Shown: piece after piece, positions 10,473 through 19,287 of the stretch
Numbering within the stretch: position 1 is the stretch's first letter
Layout of the letters: each line of letters starts with the position of its first letter
Assembly (NCBI RefSeq): GCF_019656315.1
Contig: NZ_BPLU01000009.1
Coordinates: 1 to 64,000 of the forward strand
Source of the DNA: Flavobacterium sp. UMI-01
GTDB lineage: Bacteria; Bacteroidota; Bacteroidia; Flavobacteriales; Flavobacteriaceae
Direction: 5' to 3'
DNA length: 64,000 nucleotides
Notes under the pieces: generated by a model
Told to the model about the DNA's origin: nothing
The model's input: only the letters and a program-made list of their open reading frames with translations
Databases searched by the model: none
Translations under genes and position numbers: made by a program

Positions 10473-10485
10473 ACCCACATATACC

Positions 10486-10968
10486 ATGAAAACCATAACA
10501 ATTTCGACTCAATTTACCATTTATAATGATATAAATGAATTGCCTGTAGCAATACAAAATATAAGTAAACATGCTGTTCAAATTCGTGAAAAAGCGTATG
10601 CTCCATATTCAAAGTTTAAAGTTGGTGCAGCGGTATTGTTAGAAAATGGCGAAATAATCGTAGGAGCTAATCAAGAAAATGCAGCATATCCTTCGGGGTT
10701 GTGTGCTGAAAGAGTAGCAATTTTTCAAGCAGGTTCACTTTGTGCTGATGTGAAAATAAAGGCGCTTTTTTTATCCGCAGCTTCTGAGTTGACAACCACT
10801 TCAACTCCTATACCGCCTTGTGGTGCTTGCAGGCAATCTATAGCAGAATATGAATTGAAACAAAACGAGCCTATTGAAATTTATTTTATGGGTGAAACAG
10901 GGGAGATCTATAAATCATCCTCTATAAAAGACTTGTTGCCACTATTATTTAACAAAAACCTTTTGTAA
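10486..10968 (+). CDS. cdd: Cytidine deaminase
   Basis: Zinc-dependent deaminase that turns cytidine and deoxycytidine into uridine and deoxyuridine in pyrimidine salvage; cytoplasmic. ATG 10486 gives 160 residues, slightly longer than the classical homotetrameric enzyme. Visible family motifs are YAPYSKFKVGAA, then NAAYPSGLCAERVAIF with the zinc Cys and catalytic Glu (C-A-E), and PPCGACRQSIAEY with the second and third zinc cysteines. A TTG 33 bases upstream is in frame but lies inside the porV terminator. The gene sits between porV and pdhA, an order I recall from other Flavobacterium genomes. Confidence 0.93.
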   Translation: MKTITISTQFTIYNDINELPVAIQNISKHAVQIREKAYAPYSKFKVGAAVLLENGEIIVGANQENAAYPSGLCAERVAIFQAGSLCADVKIKALFLSAASELTTTSTPIPPCGACRQSIAEYELKQNEPIEIYFMGETGEIYKSSSIKDLLPLLFNKNLL

Positions 10969-11111
10969 TAATACTAAAAATCAACATTAAAATTTTAGTT
11001 CTTAATTGTAATGTCCTATTTTTGCAATTCGCAAATTTGTTCCATTACACTATTATGCGATAAGATTACAATTGACAATACAATAAAAACTTTAGCAAAA
11101 GAATAATCTAG

Positions 11112-12110
11112 ATGAAAGAAGTTACAAAAGAGGTTTATTTGAAGTGGTACGAAGATATGCTGCTTTGGAGAAAGTTTGAGGACAAACTTGCGGCATTATA
11201 CATTCAACAAAAAGTTAGAGGTTTTCTACACTTGTACAATGGTCAAGAAGCAGTTTTAGCTGGTGCATTACACGCAATGGACTTGACTAAAGACAAAATG
11301 ATTACGGCTTATAGAAATCACGTTCAACCAATAGGAATGGGAACGGATCCAAGAAGAGTAATGGCTGAGCTTTTAGGAAAAGCAACAGGAACTTCTAAAG
11401 GAATGGGAGGATCAATGCATATATTCTCTAAAGAACACCGTTTTTATGGAGGACACGGAATTGTAGGAGGTCAAATTCCTGTTGGAGCAGGTTTGGCTTT
11501 TGCTGATAAGTATTTCAATACTGGAGGGGTAACCATGACTTATTTTGGTGATGGAGCAGCTCGTCAAGGTTCTTTGCATGAAGCTTTCAATATGGCTATG
11601 TTGTGGAAATTACCTGTAGTATTTATTGTAGAGAACAATGGTTATGCCATGGGGACCTCAGTGGAAAGAACAGCGAATCATACAGATATTTGGAAACTAG
11701 GATTAGGTTATGAAATGCCTTGTGGTCCTGTTGACGGGATGAATCCTGTAAAAGTAGCTGAAGCAATGACTGAAGCTATTGAAAGAGCTCGTCGTGGGGA
11801 TGGACCCACATTTTTAGAAATGAAAACATATCGTTATAGAGGTCACTCTATGTCTGATGCGCAATTATATCGTTCAAAAGAAGAAGTGGAAGAGTACAAG
11901 AAAATTGACCCAATCACTCAAGTTTTGGATATTATCAAGGATAAAAAATATGCTACAGATGAAGAAATCGAAGCAATTGACCAAAGAGTTAAAGATTTGG
12001 TACAAGAGTGTGTAGATTTTGCTGAGAATTCTCCGTATCCAGATAAACAACAATTGTACGATGTAGTGTACGCACAAGAAGATTATCCATTTTTACCTCA
12101 TAAATTATAA
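11112..12110 (+). CDS. pdhA: Pyruvate dehydrogenase E1 component, alpha subunit
   Basis: E1 alpha binds thiamine diphosphate and, with E1 beta, decarboxylates pyruvate and passes the acetyl group to the lipoyl arm of E2. The 332 residues are typical of the two-chain (alpha2beta2) E1. The thiamine diphosphate motif is clear: GDGAARQG starts at Gly146 and ends with Asn175-Asn176 in VENNGYAMG. The loop motif YRYRGHSMSD lies near residue 241. pdhC starts 8 bp after the stop, so they form an operon. No E1 beta gene is in this window, so it must be encoded elsewhere; E3 is at 54.3 kb. Confidence 0.95.
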   Translation: MKEVTKEVYLKWYEDMLLWRKFEDKLAALYIQQKVRGFLHLYNGQEAVLAGALHAMDLTKDKMITAYRNHVQPIGMGTDPRRVMAELLGKATGTSKGMGGSMHIFSKEHRFYGGHGIVGGQIPVGAGLAFADKYFNTGGVTMTYFGDGAARQGSLHEAFNMAMLWKLPVVFIVENNGYAMGTSVERTANHTDIWKLGLGYEMPCGPVDGMNPVKVAEAMTEAIERARRGDGPTFLEMKTYRYRGHSMSDAQLYRSKEEVEEYKKIDPITQVLDIIKDKKYATDEEIEAIDQRVKDLVQECVDFAENSPYPDKQQLYDVVYAQEDYPFLPHKL

Positions 12111-12118
12111 AATCAATT

Positions 12119-13759
12119 ATGGCTACAATTATAACAATGCCTCGTTTGAGCGATACTATGACGGAAGGAACGGTAGCGACTTGGCTTAAAAAAGTAGGTG
12201 ACAAAGTAAGCGAAGGTGATATCCTTGCAGAAATTGAAACTGACAAAGCAACAATGGAATTTGAGTCTTTTAACGAAGGCACTCTTTTGCACATTGGAAT
12301 CCCAGAAGGAGAAACAGCCCCTATCGATTCTTTATTAGCAATAATCGGAAACGAAGGAGAAGATATTTCAGCGCTTCTAGCAGGTGGTGCTTCTACAGAA
12401 GCAGCTCCAGCGGCAGCGCCACAAGAAGAAGCAAAACCTGCAGAAAATAAACCTGCAGCAGCACCAGCTTCATTACCTGCTGGTGTAGTGGTGGTAACAA
12501 TGCCTCGTTTGAGTGATACGATGACTGAAGGTACTGTTGCAACTTGGTTGAAAAAAGTAGGAGATAAAGTAAGTGAAGGGGATATCCTTGCTGAAATTGA
12601 AACTGATAAAGCGACTATGGAATTCGAATCTTTCAATGAAGGTACGCTATTACATATCGGAATTGAAGAAGGAAATACAGCTCCTATCGATAGTTTATTA
12701 GCTATTATTGGACCTGAAGGAACTGATATCTCTGGAATTGCTGAAGGATTTACAGCTGGTGGTGCAACTACTGCTGCTGCTCCAGCATCTCCTGCGACTG
12801 AAGCAAAACCTGCTGCAGCTGCAGCTCCAGCAGAAAAAGTTCAAGAGCCAGCAGCTACTGTAGCTACAGATGGTGGAAGAATTTTTGCTTCGCCATTGGC
12901 TAAAAAAATTGCAAGTGACAAAGGGGTGAATTTAGCACAAGTTAAAGGTTCTGGTGAAAACGGACGTATTGTAAAAAGTGATGTTGAAAACTTCACTCCA
13001 GCGGCCTCTGCACCAAAAGCCTCGGCTAAATCAGAATCTACAGCAGCTCCAGCACAAGTTTACGTTCCTGCTGGTGAGGTTTCTACTGAAGAAATCAAGA
13101 ACTCACAAATGCGTAAAATTATTGCTAAGCGTCTTTCAGAATCTTTATTTACTGCGCCACATTATAATTTAGTAATTGAAGTGGCTATGGATGAAGCAAT
13201 GAAATCTAGAGCGACTATTAATACGGTACCAGATACGAAAGTTTCTTTTAATGATATGGTCATTAAAGCGTGTGCTTTAGCATTGAAAAAACACCCAAAA
13301 ATTAACTCTCAGTGGAAAGAGGATGCTATCATCATCAACCACCACGTGAATATTGGTGTTGCTGTAGCAGTTGAAGATGGTTTAGTGGTGCCGGTATTGA
13401 AATTCACTGACGGAATGAGTTTGTCTCAAATTGGTGCTAGTGTGAGAGATCTTGCAGGAAGAGCAAAAAACAAAAAGTTAGGTCCAGCAGAAATGGAAGG
13501 AAGTACTTTTACGGTTTCTAACCTTGGAATGTTTGGAATAACTGAATTTAATTCAATCATCAATCAACCCAATTCTGCTATCCTTTCTGTGGGGGCGATA
13601 GTTGAAAAACCAGTGGTTAAAGACGGTCAAATTGTTGTAGGAAATACAATGATGTTGTCCTTGGCTTGTGATCACCGTACAATTGATGGTGCTACAGGTG
13701 CTCAATTTTTACAAACACTGAAACAATATATTGAAAATCCAGTAACAATGCTGGCATAA
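12119..13759 (+). CDS. pdhC: Pyruvate dehydrogenase E2, dihydrolipoamide acetyltransferase
   Basis: E2 forms the core of the pyruvate dehydrogenase complex and moves the acetyl group from its lipoyl arm to coenzyme A. The 546 residues hold, in order: lipoyl domain 1 (about 3-80, lipoyl Lys43 in ETDKATM), an Ala/Pro/Glu-rich swinging linker, lipoyl domain 2 (about 125-200, Lys164), a second linker, an E3/E1-binding domain (about 252-290, starting GRIFASPLAKKIA), a third linker and the catalytic domain (about 320-546). The catalytic motif is DHRTIDG with His519 and Asp523. The two lipoyl domains share 55 identical residues. The gene follows pdhA after 8 bp and ends in a terminator. Confidence 0.95.
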   Translation: MATIITMPRLSDTMTEGTVATWLKKVGDKVSEGDILAEIETDKATMEFESFNEGTLLHIGIPEGETAPIDSLLAIIGNEGEDISALLAGGASTEAAPAAAPQEEAKPAENKPAAAPASLPAGVVVVTMPRLSDTMTEGTVATWLKKVGDKVSEGDILAEIETDKATMEFESFNEGTLLHIGIEEGNTAPIDSLLAIIGPEGTDISGIAEGFTAGGATTAAAPASPATEAKPAAAAAPAEKVQEPAATVATDGGRIFASPLAKKIASDKGVNLAQVKGSGENGRIVKSDVENFTPAASAPKASAKSESTAAPAQVYVPAGEVSTEEIKNSQMRKIIAKRLSESLFTAPHYNLVIEVAMDEAMKSRATINTVPDTKVSFNDMVIKACALALKKHPKINSQWKEDAIIINHHVNIGVAVAVEDGLVVPVLKFTDGMSLSQIGASVRDLAGRAKNKKLGPAEMEGSTFTVSNLGMFGITEFNSIINQPNSAILSVGAIVEKPVVKDGQIVVGNTMMLSLACDHRTIDGATGAQFLQTLKQYIENPVTMLA

Positions 13760-13780
13760 GCAATATTAAATTATACTAAG

Positions 13781-13816
13781 AATCCCATTCAATATACTTT
13801 GAATGGGATTTTTTAT
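13781..13816 (+). terminator. pdhA-pdhC terminator
   Basis: A 12-bp stem AATCCCATTCAA/TTGAATGGGATT with a 6-nt loop and a following T run, 22 bp after the pdhC stop. Confidence 0.85.
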
Positions 13817-13882
13817 TTCAGGGAATCTTAGGAATCGGGAGTTACTATACAAAATGAATATCACGGTAGTATTGAAGTGGAT

Positions 13883-14647
13883 TTAATCAACTTTTTTAAA
13901 TTGAAGTAAAATAGCATCAGGATTAGAGAACGTAAGAAGGTTGTTTTCTAATGTATATCGCGTGGTTTTTCTTAATGCGATAAGGAAATCACTTTCAATC
14001 GTTTTGGTTACGCATGCTTTTTCTTGAGCGATTATATTAGTTATTCGGAGAACTTCTTTTTCATAAAAAAGTTGCGCCTTTATCTGGTTACAACCAGAAT
14101 AACCCAAAATTTGATTTGAATGACTATTTATTTCTAAATAAGGACGTTGGTTGTTATAGTCCGCTATTTGAACTATTTTTTCATTAATAGCAACCAGACT
14201 CCAAATATCATGTAGTCTATAATCTGTGAGGTAATTTCCTTGCCCTTCTAAATGGACTACTTTGTGATTGGTTTTATGTTCATAGTCGATTAGTGTTTTG
14301 TAAACCGCACCTTCATTGATAGCATTTGCTTGGGCTAGGTGTTTGATTTGTATGGTGATAAAATGTGTAGGTGTTGCTACGCGGTACCTTTTAACATTAC
14401 TATCCATAGCGAGGACAGGATTGATACTAGTTGTTGTAATAGTATCCTTATCCAAAATTAATTGAATTTTTTTATCGGATATTGTTAGATTCCAATTTGG
14501 AGCTTTCCCTTTAGCGGAATAATAGGCATGGTTAATTTTTTGAATTGGTGAAAAAAGATTTTCATTTGCTGCTATTTTGTTCTTAGCAGGGGAGCAAGAA
14601 AATCCAATGGCTATGAGGAGTGTTAAGATAAAATAAGCGTACTTCAT
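13883..14647 (-). CDS. META-domain lipoprotein with COG3650-like N-terminal half
   Basis: A 254-residue predicted lipoprotein: the signal peptide ends GFSCS, so Cys18 would be lipidated. The N-terminal half has KAPNWNLTISDKKIQLI, which resembles the G-x-EPFW-type domain (COG3650) often fused to META domains. The C-terminal part (about 155-250), with LEINSHSNQILGYSGCNQIKAQ and a pair of later residues around KACV, fits a META (HslJ-like) domain. Such proteins are linked to stress or antibiotic tolerance in other bacteria, but no function can be assigned here. Its start codon overlaps the stop of the next gene upstream, another META lipoprotein, so the two are co-transcribed. Confidence 0.75.
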   Translation of the reverse strand: MKYAYFILTLLIAIGFSCSPAKNKIAANENLFSPIQKINHAYYSAKGKAPNWNLTISDKKIQLILDKDTITTTSINPVLAMDSNVKRYRVATPTHFITIQIKHLAQANAINEGAVYKTLIDYEHKTNHKVVHLEGQGNYLTDYRLHDIWSLVAINEKIVQIADYNNQRPYLEINSHSNQILGYSGCNQIKAQLFYEKEVLRITNIIAQEKACVTKTIESDFLIALRKTTRYTLENNLLTFSNPDAILLQFKKVD

Positions 14648-15075
14648 TAGGGCGTCATTTTTTTGAATCGCATCATCACTACATCATTGTATAGTAAATT
14701 TAATTTTCCATCTGCATCAATTTTGTACTGATTGATTTTTGTGGCAGTATTTTTAAAAATAGTTTCACCTTGACCACAATACCTAAGAGTGGTTACACCA
14801 GTTTCTTTGATAGTGATGTTGTTTTTGTGTAAAGTGTAGTCTGCTAAAAAGCCATTACAACTATTGTTTCCTTCGATTTGTTGTGTGCTTTTGTTGAATT
14901 GAATAAATGGTTTGTTGTCAGGAAATAAAGCTTCAAAAGCAATTCTAGGTCCTGTAATGTATTCTAATTCCCATTTAGTATTGTAAAGTTGAGTGTTGTT
15001 GTCTTTCTGGTGGGAGGCACAAGAAGTGAGCAATAAAATAAAGATTGTTGTTATAATTGAAATTTGTTTTTTCAT
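14647..15075 (-). CDS. META-domain (HslJ-like) lipoprotein
   Basis: A 142-residue predicted lipoprotein with a signal peptide ending LLTSC (lipid Cys19), followed by a single META domain: YNTKWELEYITG at the start, PFIQFNKSTQQIEGNNSCNGFLADY in the middle, and TLRYCGQGETIF with the conserved second cysteine. The Cys in NSCNG and the one in RYCGQ are the usual META pair. The gene overlaps the start of the second META gene by one base. Its leader resembles that of the DUF4369 gene further upstream. The cellular role is unknown. Confidence 0.8.
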   Translation of the reverse strand: MKKQISIITTIFILLLTSCASHQKDNNTQLYNTKWELEYITGPRIAFEALFPDNKPFIQFNKSTQQIEGNNSCNGFLADYTLHKNNITIKETGVTTLRYCGQGETIFKNTATKINQYKIDADGKLNLLYNDVVMMRFKKMTP

Positions 15076-15148
15076 GATTGATTTTTTTAATATTTAAAGT
15101 TTATTTGAAAATAAGCAATACTTTTTTGTTTTCAAAAGTTTATAAAAA

Positions 15149-15172
15149 AAATCTACCCATTTGAGTAGATTT
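15149..15172 (-). terminator. Terminator after DUF4369 gene
   Basis: An 8-bp stem AAATCTAC/GTAGATTT with an 8-nt loop. Read on the minus strand it is followed by a run of T. It sits just after the DUF4369 stop and separates that gene from the META pair. Confidence 0.75.
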
Positions 15173-15179
15173 ATGAAAG

Positions 15180-15896
15180 TTATTTGGTAGGTTGTTTTTT
15201 AAGTTCAGTCACATATTGAGTTAATTTTTTACCATAGAGCGATTGAGCTACTTTTTTGGACATCGTTCTTTGAATGGTATCTAAGTACTTAAGGTTTATG
15301 TCGTTTATTTCAGATAGCACAATATAAGGAGTTGCTTCGGCATCAGGATTATTTAGCGCAAAATTAGCCGTATAAAGGTATTTTCTTTTAATGTTTTGGT
15401 CAATTTTTTTATTAATACTATCCAATTTCGGGAGGTTTTGGAATTTCATCGCATAAAATTTGGCTTCTATTAAATCCAGATTTTCGTCCTTAAATTTGGT
15501 AGCCAGTTTTTTGTATTCTTCATAGACTTCTTGATTTTTAGAACCCGTAATTTTTGCAGAGGTGATATAAGAATCCAATTGTGTGTCAATATTTATCTTT
15601 CCTGGTTCAGCAAAAAACAGGATGTTGTTGTCCAGTGAATTTGTGACTCCACGATCCAAATACAAGTAAAGCATTTCAGGAGAATCTATAGTGATAGCCG
15701 TCTCAAAATTGGATTTACCATCAATTTTAATGCTATCAATGATTACTAGCGCACTGTCATTGAATCGTTGTATGTATAAGGTACCGTTTTTTAACCCTTT
15801 GATATTTCCTGTGATTTGTAGGTTACCCTGGCTTTCGTTTTTTGAACAAGCAGTAAATAAAAATATTGTAGTTATTATTGAAATAATCTTTTTCAT
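15180..15896 (-). CDS. DUF4369-domain lipoprotein
   Basis: A 238-residue predicted lipoprotein with a signal ending FLFTACS (Cys17). Residues about 25-125 fit the DUF4369 domain, a beta-sandwich normally found in front of thioredoxin-like disulfide reductases in Bacteroidota (LQITGNIKGLKNGTLYIQRFNDSALVIIDSIKIDGKSNFE). The usual thioredoxin domain with a CxxC is absent: the rest is a Lys-rich helical segment that ends near YVTELKKQPTK. It may be a stand-alone sensor or a scaffold. It is followed by its own terminator and preceded by the M61 peptidase gene, 32 bp away, in the same direction. Confidence 0.75.
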   Translation of the reverse strand: MKKIISIITTIFLFTACSKNESQGNLQITGNIKGLKNGTLYIQRFNDSALVIIDSIKIDGKSNFETAITIDSPEMLYLYLDRGVTNSLDNNILFFAEPGKINIDTQLDSYITSAKITGSKNQEVYEEYKKLATKFKDENLDLIEAKFYAMKFQNLPKLDSINKKIDQNIKRKYLYTANFALNNPDAEATPYIVLSEINDINLKYLDTIQRTMSKKVAQSLYGKKLTQYVTELKKQPTK

Positions 15897-15928
15897 GAAT
15901 TGTATATAGTGTTAGATTTTATTTTTTA

Positions 15929-17785
15929 TTATCCTTTGAGCCAAGAATTTCTTAACTTTTCTTTGTCTTGGCCTGCGGCTTTGAATGTTTCCGCGTCTTC
16001 ATAAGGGAGTTTAACTTTTCCAGTGATGATTTGTTCTTTACCGTTGCGTTTAATTTTTACGCTTATCGGGTCATTTTCTTTCCAGTTCAAACTTTCATTC
16101 AATAAATCATATATGTTATCAAGATGGTAAGCTTTATTGTTAATGCTTACAATGATATCGCCTCCTTTAAGGTTTAATTCGTTGAAAAAAACATTTAATT
16201 CAATGTCGGGTAAAACGATAATTTCTTTGGTTTCAGGGATGATATTGATATAGGGGTTTTGCCCTTTGATAAATAATGGCGCTACTACTTTTTCGGTAGT
16301 CGTAACAACACCTACTCTCGCTAAATAATCTTTATAAGGAATAGGCGTAGGACCAGCAACATACGTTCTTAAGAAGTTGCCTACTTCTGGATAGGTGAGT
16401 TCAGTAATTTTATCAAAAAGTTCTTGATCGTCAAAAGGCTTATTGATACCGTATTCATGCGATAGTTGACGCATTAAATTCAGAATGCCTTTTTCGCCAT
16501 TACTTTTTTCACGTATAATAATATCCAAACACATTCCTATAAGTGTTCCTTTTTCATAAACATTTAAATACTGTTCTTTGTAAGGGCTTTCCAAAACATT
16601 AGCACTCATGGTTGTAAAGGGCATAGAGTCATTTAAAGTGCTGGCACGTTCTATTTTTTCGGAAATACGGGAGTAAAATTCATCTTCGGTAATGAGTCCT
16701 TGATTGATTTGAAATAGATTAGCAAAATATTCTGTTACTCCTTCGTACATCCACAGATGCTGGGACATTTTTGGGGCATTGTAATCAAAGAATTGTATTT
16801 CCTTCGAATGAATGGTTAATGGGGTAACAATATGGAAAAATTCATGTGAAACGACATCTTTCATTTGATTGATTAATTGGTCCACAGGCATCACTTCAGG
16901 AAAAACAACAGTAGTAGAAGTAGGATGTTCTAAGGCACCAAAACCATGTGCATCTTTTCCTTCGATATCAGATAAATACAATAATACCGCATATTTTTTT
17001 GTAGTGTTGATGGAGCCTAAAAACTTTTTTTGAGCCGTCATCACGGTTTTCATGGCAGGTGTAATGCTTTCGGCTGTAATTTTGCCTGTGGGCGAATAAA
17101 CACTAATGAGGATTTCCATATCATCTACGGTAAATGTAGTGAAGTTAGGTTTGGCGTACATAATAGGATGCTCTACTAACTCGGAATATTTGGAAGTGAC
17201 ATATACATCATTAGTAGTACTAGGATCCATGTCGGTCATAGACGTTGCCCCCCATAATTGCGAAGGATGTGAAATCTGTAATTTATATGGAACAGTTGTT
17301 AGGTTTGAGAAATAACCAACAAAACAATGGGTATTCAAAAAAATGTTTTTATTGGCTAAAATATTTGAACCTGCTGGTGAAAAAATGTCTCCTTCGCCAA
17401 ATTCCGTTCCTTTTTCAGTATCAAAAGTGTCATTTACCCAATAACTGATTTTAGTCAATGCTTTGGCATTTTTAATAGACCAATTGTTGTCATCTGTTTT
17501 GGTAACCGCTAATGGATGTCCATTTTTGTCAAACGCTTTAAAGTCATCGATGTATTTTCCATAGTTGTCTATAGAATATGTTCCCGGGATGATTTTAGGT
17601 AACGAAAAAATGATTTCTTCTGAAGTAATTTTTGGAGGGGTGAGCGTTACCAAAACTTTATCATTTTTGATGTCAGACAAATTGATGTTAACTTGGATTT
17701 CTTGTTTTGAAGACGAATTGTTAATTGTAGTTTTACAACTCCATAAAAAAGTTGTGACAGTAATCAGTAAGAATATTTTTTTCAT
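15929..17785 (-). CDS. M61-family metallopeptidase lipoprotein with PDZ domain
   Basis: A zinc aminopeptidase-like enzyme of family M61 (glycyl aminopeptidase type), predicted to be exported and lipid-anchored. I chose the ATG at 17785, which gives 618 residues and starts at the signal peptide MKKIFLLITVTTFLWSC; an ATG 30 bases upstream only adds a short charged stretch. The zinc motif HEFFH is at about residues 314-318 and is preceded by the M61 hallmark GALEHP. A glutamate in WMYEGVTEYFANLF is the likely third ligand. A PDZ domain occupies about residues 500-600 (LNLKGGDIIVSINNKAY). The substrate is unknown. Confidence 0.85.
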   Translation of the reverse strand: MKKIFLLITVTTFLWSCKTTINNSSSKQEIQVNINLSDIKNDKVLVTLTPPKITSEEIIFSLPKIIPGTYSIDNYGKYIDDFKAFDKNGHPLAVTKTDDNNWSIKNAKALTKISYWVNDTFDTEKGTEFGEGDIFSPAGSNILANKNIFLNTHCFVGYFSNLTTVPYKLQISHPSQLWGATSMTDMDPSTTNDVYVTSKYSELVEHPIMYAKPNFTTFTVDDMEILISVYSPTGKITAESITPAMKTVMTAQKKFLGSINTTKKYAVLLYLSDIEGKDAHGFGALEHPTSTTVVFPEVMPVDQLINQMKDVVSHEFFHIVTPLTIHSKEIQFFDYNAPKMSQHLWMYEGVTEYFANLFQINQGLITEDEFYSRISEKIERASTLNDSMPFTTMSANVLESPYKEQYLNVYEKGTLIGMCLDIIIREKSNGEKGILNLMRQLSHEYGINKPFDDQELFDKITELTYPEVGNFLRTYVAGPTPIPYKDYLARVGVVTTTEKVVAPLFIKGQNPYINIIPETKEIIVLPDIELNVFFNELNLKGGDIIVSINNKAYHLDNIYDLLNESLNWKENDPISVKIKRNGKEQIITGKVKLPYEDAETFKAAGQDKEKLRNSWLKG

Positions 17786-17843
17786 TTGTAAAGGGTGTTT
17801 TTTTAACCAATTCATGAGTGGTTGATTTTGTTCTGGTTAAAAA

Positions 17844-17869
17844 AAAGCACTCCTTCAATGGAGTGCTTT
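17844..17869 (-). terminator. DUF2805 gene terminator
   Basis: A 10-bp stem AAAGCACTCC/GGAGTGCTTT with a 6-nt loop. On the minus strand it ends in a run of T. It lies just after the DUF2805 stop. Confidence 0.82.
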
Positions 17870-17880
17870 GGCTAGAATTA

Positions 17881-18162
17881 TTAGTCTAATTTATTTTTTA
17901 TATAATACTTTCCATCCAAATCATCGTCAAAATCATCAATTTTAAGAGGTTTGGGTTTTGGTTTACTTGCCGTTGCTTTTTTCTTCCACATTTCATATTT
18001 TTCAACGGGCATCTTTTTTTTCATAATTTCTAGAACCTCTTTTTCAACTAGTCCAAATTCTTTTTTGATTATTTCAAAAGGATTCCTTTCTTCCAGGGCT
18101 AAAGTAACAAGTTTTTCTGTTTGTTCCCAGTTCAGTTCTTTGCGGCTACTCTTTTTCATCAC
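17881..18162 (-). CDS. DUF2805 (TIGR03643-type) small protein
   Basis: A 93-residue basic protein of the DUF2805 family, which is common in Bacteroidota and also seen in cyanobacteria. The core LNWEQTEKLVTLALEERNPFEIIKKEFGLVEKEVLEIMKKKM (about 9-51) looks like a helix-turn-helix-type fold, so a nucleic-acid-binding role is possible but unproven. A Lys/Pro stretch then leads to an acidic patch, IDDFDDDLDG. It stands alone with its own terminator, and the next gene upstream is an EamA transporter 176 bp away. The function is unknown. Confidence 0.8.
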   Translation of the reverse strand: MMKKSSRKELNWEQTEKLVTLALEERNPFEIIKKEFGLVEKEVLEIMKKKMPVEKYEMWKKKATASKPKPKPLKIDDFDDDLDGKYYIKNKLD

Positions 18163-18338
18163 GCGAAAATTAATTCAAATTGGTTTTAATGATTATATAG
18201 ATGAATCTATTTATATACCAATATTAATAAAAATTATAATTGGTTGTAATGAAACCATAATTTTTTTTGTAAAAATTATTAGTATTTATTGATGGGTAGG
18301 GTTTAGAAATCTATTTTTTATCAAAAATAAATAGTTCA

Positions 18339-19226
18339 TCACTTTTTATTGCTATTCATTAAAAATATGGCAAAAAGAATGAGGATAATTCCTGACCATT
18401 GGAGCCAGGTAACGGATTCATTTAGTAGGAGGTACGCCATAAATACAGATACAGGGAGTTCAATAGAAGAGACAATACTCCCTAATCCAATTCCGGTGAG
18501 CGGAAATCCAGCATTGAGTAATAATGGTGGTATGATAGTCCCAAAAAGGGATAATACCAAACCCCATTTGTAAAAAATACTAAAATCATAAGCGGTATCT
18601 TGATAAAAAAGGCCAAACAACAAGACTATAATAGCGCCTCCAATGAGCATATATAAACTGCGTTGTACCGTGGGGAGTGTGGTAACGATGCGATTGGCAG
18701 TAAACATGGTGGTCGTAAATGATGTCGCAGCCAATAAGCCAAAAAGAACCCCTCTCCAGTCCATTTGAAATTGGTTTTCTATTATGTTTGTGGCCAATAA
18801 TGTTCCTAATAGTACAATACCTACTGCTGTAATTTTTTGTAGAGAAGGCCATTTTTTTAGCAAAATCATTTCAAGTACCACAGCCATCCATACGGTTTGC
18901 ATTAACAGTACGATCCCAATTGAAACAGGAATGTAGATAACTGATAAATAATAGAATACACTAGTAAACCCCATAGAGGTACCCGCAAGCATTAATTTCA
19001 AAATATTGCTACTAGAAGGTTTTGGTACGGACTTTTTGAAAATGTATTTTTGAAAAAAGGAAATGAGTAAGAGCCCAATAATTCCTAAAAGGAATTGAGA
19101 TGAGGAAACTTCGGCGGTGGTATATCCCTCATTGTAGGCGATTTTGACAAAAGTAGCCAATACGCCATAACTACTTGCTCCAATGCTTACTAATAAAACC
19201 CCTTTGAATACACTGTTTTTAAACAT
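18339..19226 (-). CDS. EamA/DMT-family transporter
   Basis: An inner membrane protein of the drug/metabolite transporter superfamily. The 295 residues carry about ten hydrophobic segments in two EamA repeats, the usual arrangement. The first repeat begins GVLLVSIGASSYGVLATFVKIAYNEG. The second begins WRGVLFGLLAATSFTTTMFTANRIV and closes with SSIELPVSVFMAYLLLNESVTWLQWSGIILILFAIFLM, a conserved DMT motif around the Glu-x-Pro. The substrate cannot be predicted. It stands alone between DUF2805 and the DUF1501/DUF1800 pair. Confidence 0.85.
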   Translation of the reverse strand: MFKNSVFKGVLLVSIGASSYGVLATFVKIAYNEGYTTAEVSSSQFLLGIIGLLLISFFQKYIFKKSVPKPSSSNILKLMLAGTSMGFTSVFYYLSVIYIPVSIGIVLLMQTVWMAVVLEMILLKKWPSLQKITAVGIVLLGTLLATNIIENQFQMDWRGVLFGLLAATSFTTTMFTANRIVTTLPTVQRSLYMLIGGAIIVLLFGLFYQDTAYDFSIFYKWGLVLSLFGTIIPPLLLNAGFPLTGIGLGSIVSSIELPVSVFMAYLLLNESVTWLQWSGIILILFAIFLMNSNKK

Positions 19227-19287
19227 TTCTTATTTAAATATGCAGGTAAAGATAGGGGTTTCGTTAGTGAATTAGCAAGCTTTGTTT

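Noticed and set aside
11989..12636. Long minus-strand reading frame opposite pdhC
   Set aside because: It is the antisense of the duplicated lipoyl domains; its internal repeat only mirrors theirs.
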